Below are positions 8,975 through 17,755 of a stretch of DNA of 64,000 nt, one piece after another (position 1 is the stretch's first letter; the number at the start of each line of letters is the position of its first letter). Where the stretch lies: contig DATGLT010000242.1 in assembly GCA_035294005.1 (NCBI GenBank), positions 1 through 64,000 of the forward strand, given 5' to 3'. The notes under the pieces are model-generated. The model was not told the origin of the DNA. It saw only the letters and a list, made by a program, of their open reading frames with translations, and did not search any database. The DNA comes from JANXQE01 sp035294005. Lineage in GTDB: Bacteria; Verrucomicrobiota; Verrucomicrobiia; Limisphaerales; UBA8199. The position numbers and the translations under genes were made by a program.

Positions 8975-10183
8975 CTAATCACTGGTGGGTGCGAGTTCTT
9001 CAGCGACGGCGTCGCGCCAGGCATCAATGTGATCGTGCAGCCCAAGCTGCGTGAGATACGCCTGGTCGAAGGACGGGGCCGCCCCCGGGATGGCGTCCTC
9101 CGACAATTCGTGTTCAATGACGTCGGCCGCATGAACGGCTGTCAATGGGCTGAGCGCGGGATGGTCGCTCTTGCATGGGTGATGATGGAACGCAACCGCT
9201 TCGACAATGGGAACAGGCAAGCCCCAAAGACTGAGCAAATAAGCGGCAACCCCTCCGTGGTGCGCGCCAAAAACTTCCAGTTCGGCTTGTTCGGACGGGA
9301 TTCCGCGGTCAATGGAGATTTGAAGGCTTTGCTGAAAACTCTTGGGCAGGCTGTCGGCCAGCATGAGTTTTCCGAGATCGTGAAGCATGCCTGCAATGTG
9401 GGCCTCTTCGATTTCCGCTGGGTCGGCGTGTTCGGCCCGCATAATGACCGTTGCGATCATTCCGCTTCGAACAGTGTGGGTCCAGAGGCTTTCAATACAG
9501 AATTCCTTCAGTTTCAAATGTTCGAACGACCGGAAAATGTGGGCCGAGAGGGCCAGCGATCGCACAGCGGACAGGCCGACGAACTGAACGGCTTCGAAGA
9601 GGTTGCCTGCCTTGGCGGCCCGGCCACCCGCGGCTGAATTGGCGATCTGCAGCAACTTGGCCGTCATGCTGGGGTCTTCATCGATAATTTCCGCCAATCG
9701 TTCGATCGAAGGATCTTCCCGCCCGAGTTCGATCATGATTTCGTGATAAACGGTGGGGAAAGATGGCAAGACCCGCATCTGCCCGACCAATGCCTGCAGT
9801 TTTTCGTCCTTCAGGTAGGCATCCAATCCGCCAAGCCGGACCAGGGTAGCCTTGAGCGTCTTGAGTTCAAACGGTTTGGCAATGAATTGGTGGATCGAGT
9901 CCAGGCTTTTTGCGATTTCCGCCTGGTCGCTCAACCCTGAAAGAATGACGCGCGAACAGCGCGGATGTAATTGACGTACGGAGCCCATCAATTCGATGCC
10001 GCTCATCCCGGGCATTCTCATGTCGGACACAACCACCTCGAAGGGTTCAGCTTCCAGGAGTTGCAACGCTTCACTTCCATCTGCCGCTCCGACGGCTTCC
10101 CAACCCTCCTCACCTTGCATCATCATCAGATAAACCTGGCGCAGGAGCGCGTTGTCCTCGACAAAGAGAATTCGCTTTTTCAT
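8975..10183 (-). CDS. Response-regulator receiver + HDOD domain protein
   Basis: 402 residues. Residues 1-120 form a receiver domain: acidic pocket at ILFVEDN, phospho-acceptor Asp in VVSDMRMPG, conserved Lys in FIAKPF. Residues about 130-390 form an HDOD domain, a degenerate HD-fold domain, with HIAGMLHDLGKL and VFGAHHGGVAAYLL. HDOD proteins act in signalling without a clear catalytic activity. The ATG at 10183 gives a receiver that begins normally; the longer frame would overlap gatC. No partner kinase is visible nearby. Confidence 0.88.
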   Translation of the reverse strand: MKKRILFVEDNALLRQVYLMMMQGEEGWEAVGAADGSEALQLLEAEPFEVVVSDMRMPGMSGIELMGSVRQLHPRCSRVILSGLSDQAEIAKSLDSIHQFIAKPFELKTLKATLVRLGGLDAYLKDEKLQALVGQMRVLPSFPTVYHEIMIELGREDPSIERLAEIIDEDPSMTAKLLQIANSAAGGRAAKAGNLFEAVQFVGLSAVRSLALSAHIFRSFEHLKLKEFCIESLWTHTVRSGMIATVIMRAEHADPAEIEEAHIAGMLHDLGKLMLADSLPKSFQQSLQISIDRGIPSEQAELEVFGAHHGGVAAYLLSLWGLPVPIVEAVAFHHHPCKSDHPALSPLTAVHAADVIEHELSEDAIPGAAPSFDQAYLTQLGLHDHIDAWRDAVAEELAPTSD

Positions 10184-10262
10184 GACCCGCTCGACCGTTT
10201 TGGAAATGCCAAAGTTGCAAGCGCCCCAACGAATGCCGGAGGTTCCAGTCCGGACCCCGCCG

Positions 10263-10550
10263 CTATTCGACAATTTTAGGGACCATGAACAGGCCATTGG
10301 CCTGTGCCGGCGCATTCTGCAGGGCTTCTTCGTGGCTCATCGAGGGGCGAATGACGTCAGGCCGGGTCACGTTGATGAGGGGAAAAGCGTGGGCAGTCGG
10401 TTCAATGCCCGACACATCGAGTTCTTTGAGTTTTTCGATGTAGCCCAGGACATTGCCGAGTTGGGTGCCAAACTTTTGCGTTTCCTCAGGCGTCAGCGAA
10501 AGCCGCGCCAGGTGCGCGACATAAGCAACATCGATATCAACTTGAGCCAT
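10263..10550 (-). CDS. gatC: Asp-tRNA(Asn)/Glu-tRNA(Gln) amidotransferase subunit C
   Basis: 95 residues matching GatC: it opens with VDIDVAYVAHLARLSLTPEE and ends with LFMVPKIVE. GatC bridges GatA and GatB in the complex that converts Glu-tRNA(Gln) or Asp-tRNA(Asn). gatA and gatB are not directly next to it here; the following gene is the receiver-HDOD regulator, 79 bases on. The presence of gatC implies that this bacterium makes at least one of Gln-tRNA or Asn-tRNA by the indirect route. Confidence 0.93.
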   Translation of the reverse strand: MAQVDIDVAYVAHLARLSLTPEETQKFGTQLGNVLGYIEKLKELDVSGIEPTAHAFPLINVTRPDVIRPSMSHEEALQNAPAQANGLFMVPKIVE

Positions 10551-10606
10551 AGCGATCCAACTTCAAGGGAATGCTATCATCGCGAGGTTTGCCCGGCTAT
10601 CGAAAC

Positions 10607-10870
10607 TCAATCCTCGTCAAACTTGCGTTTGATCAAGGTTTCCAATTCGGCCAATGCCTGGGAAGCGTCGTTGCCGTCGGCGTAGATTGTCAATTTGCTG
10701 CCCGGCCCCGCGGCGAGCATCATCAAACCCATGATGCTTTTGCCGTTCACCTTCTCGCCGTCTTTTTCGACAAAGATGTCGCAGGAAAATCGATTCGCGG
10801 TTTGAACGAACTTGGCCGCGGGTCGCGCGTGAATTCCCAGTTTATTGCACACCAGGAAATCTTTCGTCAT
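10607..10870 (-). CDS. ptsH: HPr family phosphocarrier protein
   Basis: About 87 residues. Both regulatory sites are present: the phosphoryl-accepting His in LGIHARPAAKF and the HprK-target Ser in VNGKSIMGLMMLAA. No Enzyme I or Enzyme II gene is visible in the window. Just upstream on the same strand is hprK, so this HPr is likely used mainly for regulation by Ser phosphorylation. The start at ATG 10870 gives a family-length protein; an in-frame ATG at 10906 would add 12 residues. Neither has a strong ribosome binding site. Confidence 0.93.
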   Translation of the reverse strand: MTKDFLVCNKLGIHARPAAKFVQTANRFSCDIFVEKDGEKVNGKSIMGLMMLAAGPGSKLTIYADGNDASQALAELETLIKRKFDED

Positions 10871-10994
10871 GGTTGAATCGCTACCCGCTAGCTTCTTTGC
10901 ACTCATTGTGCTTTGCAGTATAGGTAGCTGATGGCCGCAATTTTTGCCACTGAAATCTCCGAATTCCGGCCATTTTCATGGGTTTTTCCGCCGG

Positions 10995-11942
10995 TCAGAG
11001 CTTCGCGGCGGCCGCCATGCGGGAAATCAGCCGGTCATTGAGTTCTTTTGCGGGGTTATAACCGGAGGACTTTAGTTTGGTTTGGAACGCTGCCACCTCG
11101 ATGAGCCTCGCCAGGTCGCGTCCTGGCCGGACAGGAATCGTGATGTGCGGGATATCAATGCCCAGAATATTGACGTATTCCTGCTCGATCCCGAGCCGAT
11201 CGACGTCCTCGACTTCATTCCACAACTTCAACGTGACCACCAGGTCAACCCCTTTCTCATGGCGAATGCTTTTGACCCCGAACATGGCGGCGACGTTGAT
11301 AATTCCGATGCCCCGAACCTCCATATGGTTTCTGGTCACTTCAGCACTGGTGCCGACTACCTGCCGACCGTCGACCAGGGTGACCCTGGTGATATCGTCC
11401 GCCACAAGACTGTAGCCCCGTTCGATCAGCGCCAGGACGCTTTCACTTTTGCCGATGCCGCTTTCACCCCGCAGTATCACTCCCACTCCGAGGATATCGA
11501 CCATGCTGCCCATTTCCGTGCTGCGCGGGGCAAACATCATCTCCAGGGCCAGTGTCGCCATATTGATGAGCTTCATCGTCACCAGGGGGCACCGGAAAAT
11601 AGGCACCTTGGCGGCTTCGGCGGCTTTAAGAAACAATTTGTCCGGATGCAAGTTTCGAGAAAAAATGACGCACGGGATTTTAAACGAAAAAAACGTTTCG
11701 TACCGGCGGGCGCGTTCTTCCTCGGGGAGAGATTTAAGAAAAAAAGCTTCGGCATTGCCAATCGCCTGGACCCGTTTGAAGGCGAAGTAGCGGGTGAACC
11801 CGGACAAAACCAGGCCGGGCCGATTGACAGTGGGCTCGCGGATGGTCCGCTTCAGGCCGCTGGCGCCGGCCAGCAGGCTCAATTCAAGGCTGCTGGCATG
11901 CTCGGTGTAGAAGCGTTCGACAGTGACTTGATCGCGTAGCAT
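10995..11942 (-). CDS. hprK: HPr kinase/phosphorylase (variant active site)
   Basis: 315 residues. The N-terminal half resembles the HprK N-domain; the C-terminal half has the P-loop GESGIGKSE (Lys165), the acidic VADD segment and the family signature EVRGIGIINVAAMFG. In characterised enzymes an active-site His lies 21 residues before the P-loop Lys (in HGVLVD). Here that position is Met144 (in STEMGSMVD). The protein phosphorylates and dephosphorylates the regulatory Ser of HPr; the His change may alter the balance. It lies 8 bases after lptB in an envelope gene block. Confidence 0.92.
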   Translation of the reverse strand: MLRDQVTVERFYTEHASSLELSLLAGASGLKRTIREPTVNRPGLVLSGFTRYFAFKRVQAIGNAEAFFLKSLPEEERARRYETFFSFKIPCVIFSRNLHPDKLFLKAAEAAKVPIFRCPLVTMKLINMATLALEMMFAPRSTEMGSMVDILGVGVILRGESGIGKSESVLALIERGYSLVADDITRVTLVDGRQVVGTSAEVTRNHMEVRGIGIINVAAMFGVKSIRHEKGVDLVVTLKLWNEVEDVDRLGIEQEYVNILGIDIPHITIPVRPGRDLARLIEVAAFQTKLKSSGYNPAKELNDRLISRMAAAAKL

Positions 11943-11950
11943 AATGTTTT

Positions 11951-12781
11951 TCAGAGATTGAACTCCGGGCCGAGGTAGATTTCCCGTGCCTTGGGATCAT
12001 TGACCAGTTGCTCCGCCGCGCCTTCATAGACGACTTCGCCTTTGTGAATCAGGTACGCGCGGTCAACCAGCTTCAAGGTCTCCCGCACATTGTGATCCGT
12101 AATCAATATTCCCAACCCGCGTTCCTTCAGGCGGCGGACGATCTTCTGGACTTCATACACCGCGATCGGGTCAATGCCGCTGAAGGGTTCGTCCAGCAGC
12201 AGGAGTTTCGGGCTGGTGACCAGGGCCCGGGTGATTTCCAGCCGCCGCTTTTCTCCGCCGCTCAACGTGTAGGCTTTGCTTTTTGACAAACGGGCCAGGT
12301 CCAGTTCGTCGAGCAGATATTTCAGCCGGACAGCCCGTTCGCGGCGCTTCATCCGGCAAGTCTCGAGGATCGCCAGAATATTTTGTTCGACCGTGAGCTT
12401 CCGGAAAATACTGGGTTCCTGTGTCAGATAGCCGATTCCGAAGCGCGCCCTTCTATGCATCGCAAAACGCGTAATCGACTTCTGCTGAAACCGGACTTCG
12501 CCGGAGTCAGGTTTAACGACCCCCACGACCATGTTGAAGGTGGTCGTCTTGCCCGCCCCATTGGGGCCAAGCAACCCGACAATTTCTCCCGCGCCAACGC
12601 TGATGGAAACGCCGTTGACCACGCGCCTGTGCCGGTATTCCTTGACCAGCTTATCCGTCGTCAGGAGCGGCTCAAAGGTCGTGGAAATCCCGGGAACAAC
12701 GCTGGTTCCGCCTGGCTGTGCCGGTGTTATCGACTCTTCGAGCATGTGAGTGGCCTCGGTGATGAATGGGCCTGAAGCCAT
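11951..12781 (-). CDS. lptB: LPS export ABC transporter ATP-binding protein LptB
   Basis: 276 residues with Walker A GPNGAGKTT, signature LSGGEKRRLE, Walker B LLLLDEPFSGIDP and the switch His in ILITDHNVRETL; the tail AREIYLGPEFNL is typical of LptB. It powers LPS extraction from the inner membrane with LptFG (not in this window). About 35 residues at the N-terminus precede the usual LptB start. The ATG overlaps the stop of the upstream Lpt gene (TAATG), so the two are translationally coupled. Confidence 0.94.
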   Translation of the reverse strand: MASGPFITEATHMLEESITPAQPGGTSVVPGISTTFEPLLTTDKLVKEYRHRRVVNGVSISVGAGEIVGLLGPNGAGKTTTFNMVVGVVKPDSGEVRFQQKSITRFAMHRRARFGIGYLTQEPSIFRKLTVEQNILAILETCRMKRRERAVRLKYLLDELDLARLSKSKAYTLSGGEKRRLEITRALVTSPKLLLLDEPFSGIDPIAVYEVQKIVRRLKERGLGILITDHNVRETLKLVDRAYLIHKGEVVYEGAAEQLVNDPKAREIYLGPEFNL

Positions 12782-14682
12782 TATTTCGTCCGTTTTTTGT
12801 TCGGCAATACGAATATGTTCGTCGCGACCGGTTTAGCCGCGCCCTGGATCAGGTATTCGTTTCCGGGCAGGCGCAACGTGTCGCGGGCGCGATCCCAAAT
12901 AACGAGCGGGTTTCGGAACCCGCCCCGGGCCGCATTGGTCAGGACTGCGGGCGTGCCGGTGAGGCGCATTTCATTGATCAGGACCGTGTTGGTTGGGGTC
13001 GAGGCCGTCCCAAAAGTATAAACGGCGTGGTCGCCAGTCCCGTGGAAAGGCCCGCTTTGGCTCATCACCTCGAAGACAACATTCTGGTCCGCGATCAGGT
13101 TGGTCACGCCCGAACCGGGCGTCTGCACCAGTAGTGTTTCGCACCACCAGTTCATCTCCGGGTGCGTGGCATAAACACCGCCAACAAAGACGGAGTGATT
13201 TGTCCCAAGCGTGTATTCCTCGCAAAAAATCTCTGCAAACTGGTTTGTGCCGAGTCGCGGGGGCTGATTGGTGACTGCGTTCGGATGCACGTTCGTCCCG
13301 CTATTCGGCCGAGGAACGGATACCACCTGGGCCGAAAGTTGATTCGCCGGAAGACGCATCGAAGCATTTCCCTGGACAAACATCTCCTCCTTAACCGTAT
13401 TGATTCGCAGCACCTCGCCTTTTCCACGAGTCAACCCGGCCTCCCAAGTCGGTTTCCCCGTGAGTTCGAGCACCCCGTTGGTATGCGTGTAAAACGCGCG
13501 GTCCGCGGTGAAAATCCGGTCCTCGCCCGGCTTTTCGCCCTTTATCCCGATCTTAACCTCCTTCGCCGCGGTGAGTGTCTGAAACTCATTCGTTCCTGAG
13601 AACGTAACACTCATGTCACCGCTGCAGGTCATTTTGCTTCGGATGACGTTGCCCACATGTTCTTGCATCAAGACCCCGTTCCTGAAGATGGCCGAGTTAG
13701 TCCGGATCTCGTAGTTGTCGCAGGAAATCTCAACAAAATTAGTGAGCGCAGGCGCATTCGTTACCGAAGGCGAGCTTGCCAGAAAGCCGGATTGGCCCAG
13801 AGCGTGGCCGGGCAACCGAAGCCAGGCATGATGGATCACTTGAAAAATGTGATTGGTTCGATCGATCATCAACTCGTCGCCGTGCCCCCGCCGGTCCTCG
13901 CTGTCCCAGGCCGCGTTTTGTGAAAGCCTAATCAGGCCCGTGGCGGGCGCGTAATTCAAAATGCCTCCAGTGGCGTGCATCGAACCGTATTTCACATCCA
14001 CCTCCTTCTCCGCCAGGAGTGAACGTACTTGGCCATCTTTGACCGGCACCTCGGCCGTGAGTTCCTGGCTTAACACCACCAGGTTGGTTCCTGTGACATG
14101 GACGTTTTGTGTCCATATCCCGAGCCCGGTCGCCCCGTCATAGCTGAAGCTCTTGGAATCGACCTCCAAGGGCCCCTCCTGGGCCGAGTCGGGTCCGGCC
14201 CGGTTGGTCGATGCGCTGGCGAGGCTTGCCGATTCGATCCGGGTGTGGACGTCATTAGAGATGATCAGGCTCGAGTTGGTGGAATTTGTCTGCTGCCAAA
14301 ATGTGAAGCCCGTGCCTTGAATGGCGAACTTTCCGTCGGCTGTTTGCATCTGGACGGGCCCAGTCGAGGAGATCAAGTGATTGCTGGAGTCATAGAAACA
14401 GTATTGAGCTCGAACAACCAGGATGGGGGTGTTTGTTTCGCTGTAAAGATACAGCACGACGCCGTCGGACAAATCGGCGCTGCCGCTGGGGAGGACAAAG
14501 GCCTTGCCTCCTTCCAACCGCGATCGCGTTTGGCTCTCATGCGGCGGCGGATAGGGTTCTTCGAGCTTAAAGCCCTTGACCGGCACTCCCTTTCCTCCAA
14601 ACAGCGCGCTGGCCGCAGAGCAGGACAGGACCTGTGCCGTCGCAACGATCCATAACAAAAGGCCGCAGAAGAAACGACGCAT
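12781..14682 (-). CDS. Large LptC/LptA (OstA-like) periplasmic LPS transport protein
   Basis: 633 residues with an N-terminal signal peptide (FFCGLLLWIVATAQVLSCSA). The first part (about residues 60-160) resembles LptC; the rest contains several OstA-like beta-jellyroll segments, for example around LVVLSQELTAEVPVKDG and LRINTVKEEMFVQGNASM. Classical LptA and LptC are each about 185 residues, so this looks like a fused or expanded bridge protein. The call rests on fold-like patterns plus position: it overlaps lptB and follows kdsA by 2 bases. The exact domain boundaries are uncertain. Confidence 0.72.
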   Translation of the reverse strand: MRRFFCGLLLWIVATAQVLSCSAASALFGGKGVPVKGFKLEEPYPPPHESQTRSRLEGGKAFVLPSGSADLSDGVVLYLYSETNTPILVVRAQYCFYDSSNHLISSTGPVQMQTADGKFAIQGTGFTFWQQTNSTNSSLIISNDVHTRIESASLASASTNRAGPDSAQEGPLEVDSKSFSYDGATGLGIWTQNVHVTGTNLVVLSQELTAEVPVKDGQVRSLLAEKEVDVKYGSMHATGGILNYAPATGLIRLSQNAAWDSEDRRGHGDELMIDRTNHIFQVIHHAWLRLPGHALGQSGFLASSPSVTNAPALTNFVEISCDNYEIRTNSAIFRNGVLMQEHVGNVIRSKMTCSGDMSVTFSGTNEFQTLTAAKEVKIGIKGEKPGEDRIFTADRAFYTHTNGVLELTGKPTWEAGLTRGKGEVLRINTVKEEMFVQGNASMRLPANQLSAQVVSVPRPNSGTNVHPNAVTNQPPRLGTNQFAEIFCEEYTLGTNHSVFVGGVYATHPEMNWWCETLLVQTPGSGVTNLIADQNVVFEVMSQSGPFHGTGDHAVYTFGTASTPTNTVLINEMRLTGTPAVLTNAARGGFRNPLVIWDRARDTLRLPGNEYLIQGAAKPVATNIFVLPNKKRTK

Positions 14683-14684
14683 TC

Positions 14685-15500
14685 TTAGCGAATGGCAAAA
14701 AACACTTTCAAAATACTCGAAAGAAACCGGGGCATGTCGCCGAGCGCGATCATGTTCGGCCCATCGCTCAAGGCGCGGTTGGGATCCGGATGGGTCTCGA
14801 CAAAAATCCCGTTTGCGCCCGCGGCAACGGCGGACCGAGCCAGTACCGGGGCAAACTCGCTCTGTCCGCCGGATTTGTCGCCACCGCCACCGGGCAATTG
14901 AACCGAGTGAGTCGCATCGAAGATAACCGGGAACCCGTACCTGCCCAGAATGGGTATTGAACGCATGTCCGCAACCAGGTTGTTGTATCCGAACGTCGTT
15001 CCGCGTTCGGTGATTAGCAACCGGTTTCCCCCAGCCGCTTTGGCTTTCTCGGCGACCTGGCCCATTTCCTGGGGCGACAGGAATTGGCCTTTTTTCAAGT
15101 TAACAATTCGCCCTGTGGCAACGGCGGCGTGGATCAGGTCGGTTTGGCGGCACAAAAATGCCGGAATTTGCAGCACATCCACAATTTTGGCGGCGGCCTG
15201 TGCCTGGGGTTCGGTATGAACATCGGTCAGGACAGGCACTCCGGTTTTCGCGCGTACTTTCGCGAGCATTTCGAGGCCGCGGTCCAACCCCGGGCCCCGA
15301 AAGGACTTCGCGGAAGTCCGGTTGGCTTTATCGTAGCTTGCCTTGAAGACGTAAGTGATTTTAAGTTTGTCAGCTGCCTTCTTGAGCTTATCGGCAATCC
15401 GAAAACAGATCTCCTCGTCTTCAATGACACAGGGACCTGCAATCAAAGCAAGACGGTCAGGCAATCTCAACGATTTCCACAGCCCCGCATCATTTAACAC
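14685..15500 (-). CDS. kdsA: 3-deoxy-8-phosphooctulonate (Kdo-8-P) synthase
   Basis: 271 residues with the family motifs IAGPCVIEDEE, FKASYDKANRTS, TDVHTEPQA and FDATHSVQLPGG. It condenses phosphoenolpyruvate with arabinose-5-phosphate to give Kdo-8-phosphate, a precursor of LPS inner core. It heads the block kdsA-lptCA-like-lptB-hprK-ptsH. The GTG at 15500 is used as the start because no ATG is found in frame at the N-terminus. Length is normal. Confidence 0.95.
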   Translation of the reverse strand: MLNDAGLWKSLRLPDRLALIAGPCVIEDEEICFRIADKLKKAADKLKITYVFKASYDKANRTSAKSFRGPGLDRGLEMLAKVRAKTGVPVLTDVHTEPQAQAAAKIVDVLQIPAFLCRQTDLIHAAVATGRIVNLKKGQFLSPQEMGQVAEKAKAAGGNRLLITERGTTFGYNNLVADMRSIPILGRYGFPVIFDATHSVQLPGGGGDKSGGQSEFAPVLARSAVAAGANGIFVETHPDPNRALSDGPNMIALGDMPRFLSSILKVFFAIR

Positions 15501-15635
15501 GCCACCCTCTTAGCAGCAGCGTGCTCAAATGTAAATCGCCGAGGGTTGTCCAATACGCCCCCCCGGGCGTTTTACACGACTGGCATTTTTGCCCGGGTAC
15601 GGCTAGATTGCGCCTGCTTGTTGCAAGTACTTGAT

Positions 15636-16091
15636 ATGGAAAAGAACGCGTTTACCGTATTGCTCGTCGAGGATGATTTAAACGACATTTTCCTGGTCAA
15701 ACGAGCTTTCCGGACTGCCCGGATCCCGAACCCGTTGCAGGTGGTTACTGATGGCGAAGAAGCCATTAGTTACTTGCGAGGTCAAGGCAAGTACGCCGAC
15801 CGTGCTGCGTACCCTCTTCCGAGGCTCATTGTTATGGACATTAAAATGCCGCGCCGCAGCGGATTTGATGTCCTCGAATGGATTAAAAGTAACGACAAGC
15901 CGTGGCGGCGTATCCCTGTCATCATTGTTTCATCTTCAAATGATCCGGCAGATATCAACCGGGCTTACGAGCTCGGCGCCAACGCGTACATGGTCAAGCC
16001 GATGGACTACCGGGCGGTCGAACGGCTGTTTGAGTCCATTACCCACTACTGGGGCCTGGAATGTGCCAAACCAGAACTGGAAGTGGCCTGA
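15636..16091 (+). CDS. Stand-alone response regulator (Rcp1-like receiver)
   Basis: 151 residues forming one receiver domain only: acidic pair in LLVEDDLNDIFLVKRAF, phospho-acceptor Asp in IVMDIKMPRRSGFD, and Lys in YMVKPMDY. The insert GQGKYADRAAYPLP is typical of Rcp1/CheY-like receivers linked to phytochrome-type or other hybrid kinases. There is no output domain and no kinase next to it. The ATG at 15636 gives the normal receiver start; an upstream in-frame ATG would add an unrelated 30 residues. Confidence 0.88.
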   Translation: MEKNAFTVLLVEDDLNDIFLVKRAFRTARIPNPLQVVTDGEEAISYLRGQGKYADRAAYPLPRLIVMDIKMPRRSGFDVLEWIKSNDKPWRRIPVIIVSSSNDPADINRAYELGANAYMVKPMDYRAVERLFESITHYWGLECAKPELEVA

Positions 16092-16145
16092 GGAAGTTTC
16101 CGGGGTTCCTGCTGTTCGTGGCCCTGGACAGCGCGACGCCAAAAC

Positions 16146-16880
16146 ATGTTTAACCAAAACATGAGACCGATTGATGGGTTATCGGCCAGTAACCGCCTAC
16201 TGCACCTTACCTTGGGCGTTGCTAGCTTTGCGCTCGTGTTAACGAACGCGGTCAACCTGTCCGCCAGCCCGGCGCAACACCCCCGGCGGACAGTCGGGTC
16301 CTATACGATAGACCTTACGCCATTATGCACATGGTGGTCGAAACACCAGGGTCCGCGTCCTCTTTCCGCCTGGGTTCACATCACCGGCTCAATCACCGGG
16401 ACGAATGAGGGCGCGTGGATTGTCGAGGCCCGAGTAGATGGAAACAGCGAACAAACGGACGCTGACAAAGGACCGAGCGGTCTTCCGAAAATATTGTTGC
16501 AAAATCCCCCGGTGGAGGACCTGGTCGAATTTGAAGATTTAAACAACCGGCTCTCGGAATTGCTGCGGCAACGCGCCAGTGCCGCAGGAGAAGCAAGCGA
16601 TGCCAGGATGCGTCAACAGGCCATAACCGAGCAACAGAAGACCATTCGAAGAAATGCTCTGGTCTCGCGTTTGCTGGCTGAGGAAGAAAAACAACTCAAA
16701 GACATCGAAAGCGCGGCGCAAGAGAAACAGAAAAACCTCGACCAGCAAATTAAGGACCTCAAGGCAAAGCTGGCCGTTTACCCAGCCCTTGATCATTACG
16801 AGGTGGATTGTTTCGCTCTCGACCTTCACTATGACGTCGGCCGGGTCGCGGTTTATGATCATGGCCAAATTGTGAAATGA
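16146..16880 (+). CDS. Secreted coiled-coil protein of unknown function
   Basis: 244 residues. An N-terminal hydrophobic stretch (LTLGVASFALVLTNAVNLSASP) looks like a signal peptide. Residues about 125-205 are rich in Glu, Gln, Lys and Arg with heptad-like spacing (coiled coil), followed by a short mixed segment. No family is recognised. It lies 54 bases after the receiver gene and 18 bases before the nitroreductase-like gene, all on the plus strand, so the three may be co-transcribed. Confidence 0.6.
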   Translation: MFNQNMRPIDGLSASNRLLHLTLGVASFALVLTNAVNLSASPAQHPRRTVGSYTIDLTPLCTWWSKHQGPRPLSAWVHITGSITGTNEGAWIVEARVDGNSEQTDADKGPSGLPKILLQNPPVEDLVEFEDLNNRLSELLRQRASAAGEASDARMRQQAITEQQKTIRRNALVSRLLAEEEKQLKDIESAAQEKQKNLDQQIKDLKAKLAVYPALDHYEVDCFALDLHYDVGRVAVYDHGQIVK

Positions 16881-16898
16881 ACCTTTGTTTGCAAAACT

Positions 16899-17606
16899 AT
16901 GCGTCCTGGCCTGGTGAGTATCCTGGTCGGCTCGGCCTTCTTCTGCGCCTTATTCGCTTCGGCCCAAGCCGGTAAAGTTCAAAATATCGTTTTGCCGCCG
17001 GCCCAAACTTCGGGCGGCAAACCTTTGATGGAGGCCCTCCGGTTACGGCATACCACAAGGGAATTCAATTCGGACAAAATCCCGCTCCAAACATTGGCCA
17101 ACCTGCTCTGGGCAGGATTTGGGATCAATCGGCCACAGACCGGTCAGCGCACCGCCCCTTCGGCCATGAATTCTCAGGAAGTCGACGTTTATGTGGCCTT
17201 GCCAGAGGGTCTCTTTCTCTATGATGCCAAGGCAAACATTTTAGCCTTCATTGCTCCGGACGATATTCGTTCCAAAGCGGGTGGCCAGGATTCGTTCAAA
17301 CAAGCGCCCCTCACGTTAATCTACGTTGCCGACTTGGATCGCCTCGCCAAGGCAAGCCCCGAGACTCGCCCGTTCTATGCCGGATTCGACGCGGGCTGCA
17401 TCTGTCAAAATGTCTATCTTTATTGCGCTTCGCAGGAGCTGGTTACGGTCGTTCATGACCTGGATCGAGGCGCCCTGGCAGCCGCAATGAACCTGCGCCA
17501 GGGACAAAGGATAATCCTGGCTCAGGCAGTGGGATTTCCCCAGAAAAAGACCACTGATGCTGAACTGCAGGAACAAACTTCCCAGCCGCGCGGCGACCGC
17601 CAGTAA
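16899..17606 (+). CDS. Exported nitroreductase-like protein (SagB/ThcOx-type)
   Basis: 235 residues with a signal peptide (ILVGSAFFCALFASAQA). The mature part has nitroreductase/SagB-type patterns: LRHTTREF near the start, LLWAGFGINRP, TAPSAMNSQEVDVYVALPEGLFLYD and an FDAGCICQNVYL helix. Such proteins bind FMN and oxidise or reduce small substrates; the substrate here is unknown. The predicted export is unusual for an FMN enzyme. It ends close to a 7-bp hairpin at 17629-17651. Confidence 0.78.
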   Translation: MRPGLVSILVGSAFFCALFASAQAGKVQNIVLPPAQTSGGKPLMEALRLRHTTREFNSDKIPLQTLANLLWAGFGINRPQTGQRTAPSAMNSQEVDVYVALPEGLFLYDAKANILAFIAPDDIRSKAGGQDSFKQAPLTLIYVADLDRLAKASPETRPFYAGFDAGCICQNVYLYCASQELVTVVHDLDRGALAAAMNLRQGQRIILAQAVGFPQKKTTDAELQEQTSQPRGDRQ

Positions 17607-17628
17607 TCCCCGGCGTAACCGGTCACCA

Positions 17629-17651
17629 AAGCCGACCTTTGACCTCGGCTT
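17629..17651. terminator. Possible terminator hairpin between convergent genes
   Basis: AAGCCGA (17629-17635) pairs with TCGGCTT (17645-17651) across a 9-base loop. It lies 23 bases after the nitroreductase-like stop and about 100 bases from the end of the convergent protease gene. There is no T tract, so the call is weak. Confidence 0.35.
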
Positions 17652-17755
17652 GATACACCCCTGCCACAACCCAACACCGCCGGAGCCTCACCCCGGCAGT
17701 TCCTGAACGCAACTACTCAGGGCGTACTGGCAGACACCTGTCGCCATCATCTCCT

